DNA from: an uncultured Oscillospiraceae bacterium | GTDB taxonomy: Bacteria; Bacillota; Clostridia; Oscillospirales; Oscillospiraceae | Reading direction: 5' to 3' | DNA length: 20,604 bases | NCBI GenBank assembly: GCA_910579725.1 | Contig: CAJTUD010000051.1 | Location: 1-20,604 of the forward strand | Part shown: positions 14,777 to 20,604 of the stretch, in pieces | Layout of the letters: the number at the start of each line of letters is the position of its first letter | How positions within the stretch are numbered: position 1 is the stretch's first letter | Made by a program: the position numbers and the translations under genes | The notes under the pieces: model-generated | What the model was told of the DNA's origin: nothing | Seen by the model: only the letters and a program-made list of their open reading frames with translations | The model's database searches: none

Positions 14777-16744
14777 ATGAGTACAAAAAACGAACCGACA
14801 AAGGGGAATTTGAGGATGAATACCAACGATAATAGGCACAACCCCCATAATGAGATAGACCACATATTCAAGGACTTACTCCCCACTCGGAACATGGCAG
14901 AGCGCCCTGAGCAGTTGGCGCTCTGCCATCGGATGCTGGACGCCATGTTGGAGGGCGGCATCGCCCTGTGTGACGCTGGGACGGGGATCGGCAAGACCTA
15001 CGCCTATTTGGTGGCTGGGACAGTGTACCACCGCTTCCGCGCCGCCAGCGGGCTCCCCGTCCGGCCCATTTTAATCTCTACCTCCAGCATCGCCCTCCAG
15101 ACCGCGGCGCGGGACGAATACCTCCCCTTGCTATCCAATCTGCTGACAGAAGACGGCATGATCACACAGCCACTCCAGGCGGTGATCCGCAAGGGAAAGT
15201 CCCACTATGTCTGCGATGACCGTCTGGAACGGCGGCTGGGCCAGTTGGATCTCCGAAAGAAAAACTGGAGGGCCGGAAATGCCCTGCTTGCACTGCGGAA
15301 TGAGCTGGATATGGACGAGATCGCCCATCTCAGCGGCTATGACCGGGAGCGCGTCTGCGTTCCCAAAATCTGCGACTGTTCGCAAGAGACCTGCCGGTAT
15401 CGTTCTTTTTTGGAGAAGTGCGATTCCGGGCAGTATCCCTTCCAGATATGTAACCACAACCTGCTGCTGGCGGACGCCATCCACCGGGGCAGCGGACGCA
15501 GGTCAATCCTCCCGGACACCTGCGCCCTTATCGTGGACGAGGCCCATAAGTTGCCAGAAACGGCCCGCCAGATGTTCGGGGTGACTCTGGCAGCGGAGGA
15601 TATCCGCGCACTCACCCACAGTCTTCGGGGGGAACGCTTCCTGCTGGCTGCGGAAGTCCTGAACGACAGTGCCAAGGCCCTGCTGCGTAAGCTGGACCGT
15701 CCGCCGGAGGACAGGCCCTTCGACCACTACAAAACATCTCTGGCCGCGCCGGAGCGGAGTCTGACAGTGATCGACCGACAGCTCCACGGCCTGCTCGCGC
15801 CTGCCACCCGCAGGCGGCTGAACAGCGTGTCTTCTACGGTGTCCCTGTTCCGCCAGGGCAACCCGGACATGGTTTTTTACACCGAGGAGGACACCCGCGG
15901 CGGCACCATGCTGTGCGCCACCATTTCCGATCTGACCGCCCAGCTCCGCCGGACCCTCTGGCGGCAGGAACGGCCCGCTGTCCTCACCTCCGCCACCTTG
16001 GCCGTGGGCGAGGACTTCCAGCGCTTCAAAGAGGAAACGGGCCTGCTGACCGACAGCCGTGTCACGGAGTCTGTGGCCCCTTCGCCCTTCGACTACCAGA
16101 AGAATTGTCTGCTGTATTTACCGCAGGTTCCGCCCAGGCAGAAAGCCATCGCCTACTATGACGAGCTGGCGAAAGAGATCGCCGCCCTGCTGGATGCGGC
16201 CCAAGGCCACGCTTTGGCGCTGTTCACGTCCTACGCCGCCATGTCTGCGGTGAAGGAACGCCTGCCAGATCACAGCCTGCGCTATCCGCTGTTCACCATG
16301 GGCCGCAGCGCCATCCATACCACGGAGCAGTTCAAGGCCAGTCCCGGCAGTGTGCTGCTGGCGGCGGGGGCCGCCTGGGAAGGATTTGATTTCCCCGGTG
16401 ACTGCGTGTCCCTGCTGATCATCCCACGCCTGCCCTTTGCCGTCCCGGACGCACTGAAGGAAAAAGAGCGGGAGAACCATCCCAACCTCCAGCTGTTCAT
16501 CCGGGCGGTGGCGGTGCCGGAGATGCAGATCAAGCTGAAGCAAGGCTTCGGACGGGCTATCCGCACCGAGACTGACACCTGCGTGGTGGCTATCCTGGAT
16601 GAGCGGGCCGCCGAGGGTAAACGCTACAGCAATGATGTGCTGGCCGCCCTGCCAGAGATGCCGGTCACTGGCAGCCTGGAGGATGTTGCAAGGTTTATCC
16701 GCAGCGTGAAAGACAGTGATTATTTTATGGAGGCAGCATCATGA
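14777..16744 (+). CDS. DinG/XPD-like superfamily 2 DNA helicase
   Basis: A 655-residue ATP-dependent DNA helicase of the DinG/Rad3 (XPD) group, normally a 5'-3' unwinding enzyme. Walker A is AGTGIGKT (67-74), motif II is DEAH (254-257), and motif VI is QGFGRAIR (589-596). The likely Fe-S cysteines are C146 (KSHYVC) and others in the cluster C194-C215 (CVPKICDCSQETC..C), as in the Fe-S domain of XPD/DinG. The start at 14777 has a weak ribosome site; ATG 14816, with AAAGGGG upstream, is a good alternative and would remove 13 residues. Its stop overlaps the next start by 4 bp. It is part of the mobile module and may process DNA during transfer, or act in defence (inference). Confidence 0.9.
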   Translation: MSTKNEPTKGNLRMNTNDNRHNPHNEIDHIFKDLLPTRNMAERPEQLALCHRMLDAMLEGGIALCDAGTGIGKTYAYLVAGTVYHRFRAASGLPVRPILISTSSIALQTAARDEYLPLLSNLLTEDGMITQPLQAVIRKGKSHYVCDDRLERRLGQLDLRKKNWRAGNALLALRNELDMDEIAHLSGYDRERVCVPKICDCSQETCRYRSFLEKCDSGQYPFQICNHNLLLADAIHRGSGRRSILPDTCALIVDEAHKLPETARQMFGVTLAAEDIRALTHSLRGERFLLAAEVLNDSAKALLRKLDRPPEDRPFDHYKTSLAAPERSLTVIDRQLHGLLAPATRRRLNSVSSTVSLFRQGNPDMVFYTEEDTRGGTMLCATISDLTAQLRRTLWRQERPAVLTSATLAVGEDFQRFKEETGLLTDSRVTESVAPSPFDYQKNCLLYLPQVPPRQKAIAYYDELAKEIAALLDAAQGHALALFTSYAAMSAVKERLPDHSLRYPLFTMGRSAIHTTEQFKASPGSVLLAAGAAWEGFDFPGDCVSLLIIPRLPFAVPDALKEKERENHPNLQLFIRAVAVPEMQIKLKQGFGRAIRTETDTCVVAILDERAAEGKRYSNDVLAALPEMPVTGSLEDVARFIRSVKDSDYFMEAAS

Positions 16745-16923
16745 GAGCAAAAAAAGAAAAGCAGAGCTGCAGTGACGAGAACATGGTGGAACTCCGCATT
16801 GCTGGTCATTCTGTCAGTCTCAGCTTCGCAAAGGAGCCAGACGCCACAGCTGCCCAGCGTGTCCGAAACTGCCTGATCGACTCGTTTATCCGGCAGGACA
16901 CGGCGAAACGCGGGGCCGCTTAA
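16741..16923 (+). CDS. Small transposon-associated protein, TnpW-like
   Basis: A 60-residue protein with GGAGG 8 nt upstream and a 4-bp overlap with the helicase stop (ATGA), so translation is coupled. The central part, VELRIAGHSVSLSFAKEP, followed by a C-terminal helix RVRNCLIDSFIR, resembles the small TnpW-type proteins of Clostridia transposons (strand pair, then helix). The match is by eye and the function of that family is unknown. A short-lived partner or regulator of the helicase is a possibility suggested only by the overlap. Confidence 0.6.
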   Translation: MRAKKEKQSCSDENMVELRIAGHSVSLSFAKEPDATAAQRVRNCLIDSFIRQDTAKRGAA

Positions 16924-16952
16924 CGAAAAAGAGCCATGACGCAAAATCCTCG

Positions 16953-16981
16953 TTTACTTTCCACTGGAAATTCGCTATAAT
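16953..16981 (+). promoter_or_regulatory. Promoter of the HipA-like gene
   Basis: TTTACT (16953-16958) and a perfect TATAAT (16976-16981) with a 17-bp spacer, 29 bp before the start codon. The kinase gene is thus transcribed independently of the helicase. Confidence 0.65.
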
Positions 16982-17010
16982 AAAAAGAAAGAACGCAAGG
17001 AGGACGGAAT

Positions 17011-18192
17011 ATGGAGCAGGAATATATTCTTCGACTCTATGATGCAGACTTGCTGACGTTCTCCCTGTCCGAGCATGGCATCGAGGGCCTGAAAGCCGAG
17101 ATCCATGAGATCAACCAGGCAGAGCGCAGCCGGTTCCCGTTGGACATGGAACTGAGTGACACGGGACTGCTGAAGTGGCTGCAGCGGCGGGTGATCCCCA
17201 AAAATCGCGCCTACGTTGCCGAAATTCTCAAGACCTTCGGCCTGAGTATCAACGACACCAAAGGGATCATTGATGTATGCAAGGGCCTGTCCCTGAACGA
17301 CAGCTTCTGGGTCGTACCCCAGGGCTTTGCGGGAACCTTTGCACAGTATAACCTGTATGAAAATCGGTTCTCGGAAATTCTATCCCTGGTGGCCTATACG
17401 GGAATCGGGCAGAGTGACGCCGCCTTTACTACCTCGCCGGAGCTGACCACCAACGGAATGCTGCCAAAGGGCTGGCGTTTTATTGAGGGAGACGGTATCT
17501 ATCTGTACAAAGGCGGTACCTCCGGTGCGGCCAATACGGGAAACGAGCCGTACAGTGAGTTCTATGCCAGTCAGATCGCCCAGGCCATGGGGCTCCACGC
17601 AGTACGCTACGATCTGGAAAACTGGAAGGGCATCCTGGCATCACGCTGTAAGCTGTTTACAGACATTGACACGGCCTATATTTCCATTGGCCGGATCGTT
17701 CGGGAGGGCGGATTGAAAGCCTGCCTGGAGTATTATGAAAAGCTTGGGCCAGAAGCATACGAGGAGATCAAGAGTATGCTGGTGTTCGATGCGGTGATCT
17801 ACAACGAGGACCGGCACTTCGGCAACTTCGGTGTTCTGCGGAACAATCACAGCGGGGAACTGCTCGGTGCGGCTCCCGTGTTCGACAATGGGCTGTCGCT
17901 GTTCAACTTCGCCATGCCGGAGGACTGGAAGGACCTGGACAGTTACGCCAAGACCAGGGGGACGGCCTACGGGGTCAGCTTCGAGAGCGTCTGCCGGGAG
18001 GTCATGGGGCCGCTCCAGAGGGAGCAGCTGCGCAGGCTGATTGGCTTCACGTTCCAGCGCCACCCCAAGCTGAATCTCCCGGAGGAGAGGCTGACGGCAA
18101 TGGAGCGCCATGTGCAGAAGCGAGTGCGACAGCTGATGGAGCTGACGCCAGTCCGGGAAAAAGGAAAAAAGCGCTCCGAACAGGAGCGGTGA
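17011..18192 (+). CDS. HipA-like Ser/Thr protein kinase
   Basis: A 393-residue protein with a C-terminal HipA-type kinase domain. A candidate ATP lysine is K167 in IYLYKGG and a helix-C Glu is E183 in EPYSEFYASQI. The catalytic loop NEDRHFGNFGVLRN has D267, H269 and N272, and the metal-binding motif APVFDNGLSLF has D292. The ~165-residue N-terminal part includes GLSLNDSFWV, typical of Clostridia HipA-domain proteins. HipA toxins phosphorylate translation factors such as GltX and are neutralised by the HTH protein HipB. No HipB is encoded next to it; the only XRE regulator nearby is broken and 2.6 kb upstream. AGGAGG precedes the ATG. The target is unknown; it may be a stand-alone kinase, toxin or defence protein. 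Confidence 0.85.
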   Translation: MEQEYILRLYDADLLTFSLSEHGIEGLKAEIHEINQAERSRFPLDMELSDTGLLKWLQRRVIPKNRAYVAEILKTFGLSINDTKGIIDVCKGLSLNDSFWVVPQGFAGTFAQYNLYENRFSEILSLVAYTGIGQSDAAFTTSPELTTNGMLPKGWRFIEGDGIYLYKGGTSGAANTGNEPYSEFYASQIAQAMGLHAVRYDLENWKGILASRCKLFTDIDTAYISIGRIVREGGLKACLEYYEKLGPEAYEEIKSMLVFDAVIYNEDRHFGNFGVLRNNHSGELLGAAPVFDNGLSLFNFAMPEDWKDLDSYAKTRGTAYGVSFESVCREVMGPLQREQLRRLIGFTFQRHPKLNLPEERLTAMERHVQKRVRQLMELTPVREKGKKRSEQER

Positions 18193-18202
18193 TCAGAAAA
18201 GT

Positions 18203-18230
18203 GGGGCCGTCCAGTCAGATGGGCGGCCCC
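18203..18230 (+). terminator. Possible terminator after the HipA-like gene
   Basis: GGGGCCGTCC pairs with GGGCGGCCCC around AGTCAGAT (10 bp with one wobble). The T-run behind it is weak, so termination may be inefficient. Confidence 0.5.
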
Positions 18231-18303
18231 GCTTCCCATATTTCCGGCACTGAGAGTGTTCGGGAAAACCAGTGGATATCGGGCGTAAGATGTGAGATAA
18301 TTT

Positions 18304-18340
18304 GCTTGGCAAAAGCCAGGCGCACCTTGAAAACTTCATA
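18304..18340 (+). repeat. Leader repeat, copy 2 (upstream of the recombinase gene)
   Basis: GCACCTTGAAAACTTCATA (18322-18340), preceded by TTGGCAAAAGCCAGGC, parallels the copy at 14503-14547. It is followed by TTGACA, but no well-placed -10 is seen. Confidence 0.6.
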
Positions 18341-18400
18341 TTGACAGGTGTCCGATTCTCTCACACGACTGGAACATAATTTTAGAGAGGACGGATCCAA

Positions 18401-20020
18401 ATGGCTGAACGAGTCGATTGTTTATATCGTGTTTCCACAACCAAGCAGGTTGATCACGATGAGCAGAATCAGGCGGATATCCCTGTCCAGCGCAAAGCCT
18501 GCCGGGAGTTTGCCGCAAAGATGGGCTGGACCATCGTACACGAGGAGCAGGAGAACGGCGTGTCCGGTTACAAGGTCAGCGCCAATGACCGGGACAAGCT
18601 GCAGCTTCTCAAAGAGAGGGCCGAGCAGGGCAAGTTCGACATCCTGCTGGTGTTCATGTTTGACCGCCTGGTCCGCAAATCGGATGAGACGCCCTTTGTG
18701 GTGGAGTGGTTCGTAAAACACGGCATCCGGGTCTGGAGCGTCAACGAGGGAGAACAGCGGTTTGAGTCCCATACAGACCGGCTCACCAACTACATTCGGT
18801 ACTGGCAGGCAGATGGAGAGAGCCAGAAAACTTCCATCCGCACCAAGACGGCCCTGGGCCAGATGGTGCAGGAGGGCCGTTTCCGGGGCGGAAGCGCCCC
18901 CTATGGCTACCGGCTGGCCCCCAGCGGAATCTCCAACAAGAGGAAGCATGAGGTCTACAAGCTGGAGATCGATGAGGATGAGGCCCGTGTGGTACGCATG
19001 ATGTTCAACCTGTGCGTTGGTTCTGGCTATGGCCGGTGCAAGATCGCCAACCTGATCAGCGGCCAAGGCATCCAGACGAGGACCGGAGGTAGCTGGCATG
19101 AGGCCACTGTAGGTCACATCCTGCACAACATCACCTACATGGGTGTCCTGCGAAGCGGGGAGAGCCAGTCGGAGGTGTTTCCTGAACTACAGATCATTGA
19201 TCCCATCACATTTGAGCTGGCACAGAAGCTGATGACAGAGCGGGTCAACGAGTTCAATGAACAGCGTACCCTGCCCAGGAACACCAGCGGACAGTCTATG
19301 CTCTCCGGCAACCTGTTCTGCGGCCACTGCGGCGGCAGGCTCACCTTGACCACTAACGGCACAGTGCGTAAAAATGCCGATGGAGTGCAGGTAGCCCGCA
19401 GGCGGATTCGCTACGTCTGCTACAACAAGACCCGCCACCGCGCCGAGTGCAGCGGTCAGACCGGATACACGATGCACATTCTGGACGGCATGGTGACGGA
19501 GGTGCTGCACCAAATCTTCGACAGGATGAAATCTGTCCGTGAGGACGAGATCGTCTCCCGGACGCAGATGAATGTGACGGCGGATGTGAAAAACCAACTC
19601 ACCGCAGCAAAGCGGGAGTTCACAAGGGCTACCAGGGAATACGATGCGGTAAAGTCGAAGCTGATGGCAATTATTCGAGGGGAAAGCAATTTACCCGAGA
19701 GTGTAATCTCAGAAATGGCTGAAGATGCCAAAAAGAAAATGATGGCTGCCAGCGAAAAGGTCAGCGCCCTGAACGCAGAGATGGAACAGAGCAACAGCCG
19801 CACCAATGAGATTCGAAGGGATTACCAGAGTATTATGAAGTGGTCGGAGATATTTGACAGCAGCGATGTGGCAGTTAAAAAAATGGTCGCTGGGTACCTG
19901 ATTAAAAAGATCAGCGTCTACTCCGGCTACCGGCTCCACATTGAGTTCAACATCAACTTCGCACAGTTCGAGCTGGGACTGGATATCCCCAACGAATACC
20001 ACGCAGAGGATCTGGCTTAA
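18401..20020 (+). CDS. Large serine recombinase (integrase)
   Basis: A 539-residue site-specific recombinase. The N-terminal resolvase domain (about 1-150) has YRVSTTKQ with catalytic Ser12 and Arg10, and FDRLVRKSDE with D88/R89/R92. The recombinase domain follows (about 160-285, GGSAPYGYRL). The zinc-ribbon has C307, C310, C340 and C350. A long coiled coil covers roughly 393-472 and a C-terminal domain ends at 539. Size and order match integrases of the TnpX/phiC31 class, which integrate and excise mobile elements. AGAGGACGG precedes the ATG. It lies at the right end of the module, next to a tRNA-like palindrome and an outward promoter, as expected for an element edge. Confidence 0.94.
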   Translation: MAERVDCLYRVSTTKQVDHDEQNQADIPVQRKACREFAAKMGWTIVHEEQENGVSGYKVSANDRDKLQLLKERAEQGKFDILLVFMFDRLVRKSDETPFVVEWFVKHGIRVWSVNEGEQRFESHTDRLTNYIRYWQADGESQKTSIRTKTALGQMVQEGRFRGGSAPYGYRLAPSGISNKRKHEVYKLEIDEDEARVVRMMFNLCVGSGYGRCKIANLISGQGIQTRTGGSWHEATVGHILHNITYMGVLRSGESQSEVFPELQIIDPITFELAQKLMTERVNEFNEQRTLPRNTSGQSMLSGNLFCGHCGGRLTLTTNGTVRKNADGVQVARRRIRYVCYNKTRHRAECSGQTGYTMHILDGMVTEVLHQIFDRMKSVREDEIVSRTQMNVTADVKNQLTAAKREFTRATREYDAVKSKLMAIIRGESNLPESVISEMAEDAKKKMMAASEKVSALNAEMEQSNSRTNEIRRDYQSIMKWSEIFDSSDVAVKKMVAGYLIKKISVYSGYRLHIEFNINFAQFELGLDIPNEYHAEDLA

Positions 20021-20069
20021 AAAGGAAACGCCCTGCCAGTGACAGGACAGACTCATTCAGCGCTCAGAC

Positions 20070-20098
20070 TTGACAGAAGGGTTCACCGTGGTTAAAAT
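20070..20098 (+). promoter_or_regulatory. Strong outward-facing promoter after the recombinase
   Basis: A consensus TTGACA (20070-20075) and TAAAAT (20093-20098) with a 17-bp spacer. No convincing gene follows in this orientation: a 93-codon open frame from GTG 20117 runs through the palindrome and terminator. The 347-bp gap 20021-20367 holds this promoter, the palindrome and a terminator. Confidence 0.6.
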
Positions 20099-20178
20099 AC
20101 AGGCAAAAGGGACTTTGTGTCAGTCCAGTGGGGAAATACCTCGAAAAAGCCACTGTGGGGGTGCTTTACCGATAACTC

Positions 20179-20213
20179 GGGAGAGCGCTTGAATGGCATT
20201 CAAGCGCTCTCCC
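20179..20213. repeat. Perfect 16-bp palindrome with 3-nt loop
   Basis: GGGAGAGCGCTTGAAT (20179-20194), loop GGC, and ATTCAAGCGCTCTCCC (20198-20213) match exactly. There is no T-run beside it. The sequence also resembles the D-arm and anticodon arm of a tRNA. Confidence 0.9.
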
Positions 20214-20230
20214 AGCTGAGCACTCCACCG
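20180..20230 (-). other. tRNA-derived fragment (5' half, degenerate)
   Basis: On the minus strand GGTGGAGTGCTCAGCTGGGAG starts like a tRNA, then GCTC..GAGC forms a D-stem, and CTTGA-7 nt-TCAAG forms an anticodon-like arm. The acceptor-to-D-stem linker is one base short, and no T-arm or 3' acceptor follows; the sequence instead folds back on itself. It is not a functional tRNA. It may be an attachment-site remnant. Confidence 0.35.
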
Positions 20231-20323
20231 ACTGAAACCGTTGCAATCACAGGTTTTTTAGCCCCTGCACTCTTGATTATTTCAAGTGTAGCACGCTTGA
20301 TTCTTACAAAACTATGGTATCAC

Positions 20324-20360
20324 GAAAGGGCGGAAAAGTCAACTTTTTCGGCCCTTTTTC
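20324..20360 (+). terminator. Hairpin with T-run before the resolvase remnant
   Basis: AGGGCGGAAAAG pairs imperfectly with CTTTTTCGGCCCT around TCAA, followed by T-rich sequence on the plus strand. It would end transcripts from the outward promoter at 20070. Confidence 0.65.
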
Positions 20361-20367
20361 TGCACCC

Positions 20368-20549
20368 TCAAAGGCCCATGCCCTTGACCCGCCGATAGAA
20401 TGTATTGGGCTTTAGCCCTACCTCCTGCATGGCGGCGGTGGCGGTTATCTCTCCCGCCCTCCATCTGGCGCAAACCGCTTTGAATTGCGTTTCGTCTACG
20501 TCCAACGGCTTTCGTCCCTTGTACTTGCCCGCGCCTTTGGCAATCTCTA
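20368..20549 (-). pseudogene. Serine resolvase/invertase, C-terminal remnant cut by IS21
   Basis: The minus-strand frame ending at TGA 20370-20368 encodes IEIAKGAGKYKGRKPLDVD, then a DNA-binding helix-turn-helix (AVCARWRAGEITATAAMQEV, GLKPNTFYRRVKGMGL). This is the characteristic end of Tn3/Hin-type resolvases, which are about 180-200 residues long. Family-like sequence stops exactly at 20549/20550, where the IS21-like terminus begins, so about two thirds of the gene, including the catalytic domain, is displaced or lost. The gene converges with the outward transcript. It is too short to be obvious as an open frame, but the motif match is strong. Confidence 0.82.
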
Positions 20550-20604
20550 TGTCAGCGCCAGTGATAAAATGTAAAAAAACGCCGAGGAAAAAATGTAGTT
20601 TTGT
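20550..20604 (+). mobile_element. Terminus of a second IS21-like element (partial)
   Basis: TGTCAGCGCCAGTG at 20550, then TGTAAAAAAACGCCGAGGAAA and TGTAGTTTTGT, match the reverse complement of the IS end at 350-420 in order and spacing. The body continues to the right of the window. It interrupts the resolvase gene. Confidence 0.7.

Noticed and set aside
14583..14780. 65-codon open frame before the helicase
   Set aside because: It is built from the two hairpins, has no ribosome site and shows no family resemblance; a leader RNA is a better reading.
14777..16744. Type IV CRISPR-associated DinG
   Set aside because: No csf genes or repeat array nearby; the helicase is better described as a generic DinG/XPD-like member of a mobile module.
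20117..20398. 93-codon open frame from GTG after the outward promoter
   Set aside because: It translates through the perfect palindrome and the terminator and overlaps the resolvase remnant. A promoter and a weak ribosome-like AAAGGG exist, but the sequence looks non-coding.

Overview
The window reads as chromosomal DNA of a GC-rich, Gram-positive gut-type Clostridia (my inference: Oscillospiraceae-like). The reasons are strong AGGAGG-type ribosome binding sites, LplB/YtcP-type sugar permeases with a large lipoprotein binding protein, a DUF624 (YesL-like) protein, and a Clostridia-style mobile module with a large serine recombinase. No species can be named from sequence alone.

Layout. (1) 1-420: the 3' end of an IS21-family insertion sequence (istB tail plus terminal sequence), which cuts off the 3' end of a DUF624 gene. 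(2) 404-3340, minus strand: an apparent operon of a LacI-type regulator, a one-pass membrane protein, a lipoprotein and the truncated DUF624 protein. (3) 3341-3759: divergent control region with two promoters, three exact copies of the 12-mer TGAAACGTTATG, and a fourth related site in the regulator leader. (4) 3760-7365, plus: two permeases and a binding protein of an ABC sugar importer, closed by a strong terminator. (5) 7441-13433, plus: an APH-fold kinase-like protein, a cytoplasmic GH32 sucrose/fructan hydrolase, a PfkB fructokinase, and a large secreted LamG-GH32 lipoprotein. Together these suggest a fructan or sucrose utilisation locus: surface cleavage, ABC import, intracellular hydrolysis, then fructose phosphorylation. 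No ABC ATPase is present, so a shared MsmX-like ATPase is probably used.

(6) 13434-14776: AT-rich, mostly non-coding DNA with two terminators, seven TGAGAT repeats, several palindromes, a frameshifted XRE regulator, and a hairpin-rich leader. (7) 14777-20020, plus: a mobile-element module of a DinG/XPD-like helicase with Fe-S cysteines, a small TnpW-like protein, a HipA-like kinase without an adjacent HipB, and a large serine recombinase. A ~40-bp repeat precedes both the helicase and the recombinase genes. (8) 20021-20604: an outward-facing consensus-like promoter, a perfect 16-bp palindrome that resembles half a tRNA, a terminator, and the 3' end of a minus-strand resolvase gene interrupted at 20550 by the terminus of a second IS21-like copy.

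The most unusual points are the non-canonical catalytic motifs of the secreted GH32 protein (Glu where the Asp nucleophile is expected), the helicase-HipA-recombinase module, the repeat-dense region near 13.7-14.1 kb, and the tRNA-like palindrome at the element edge.
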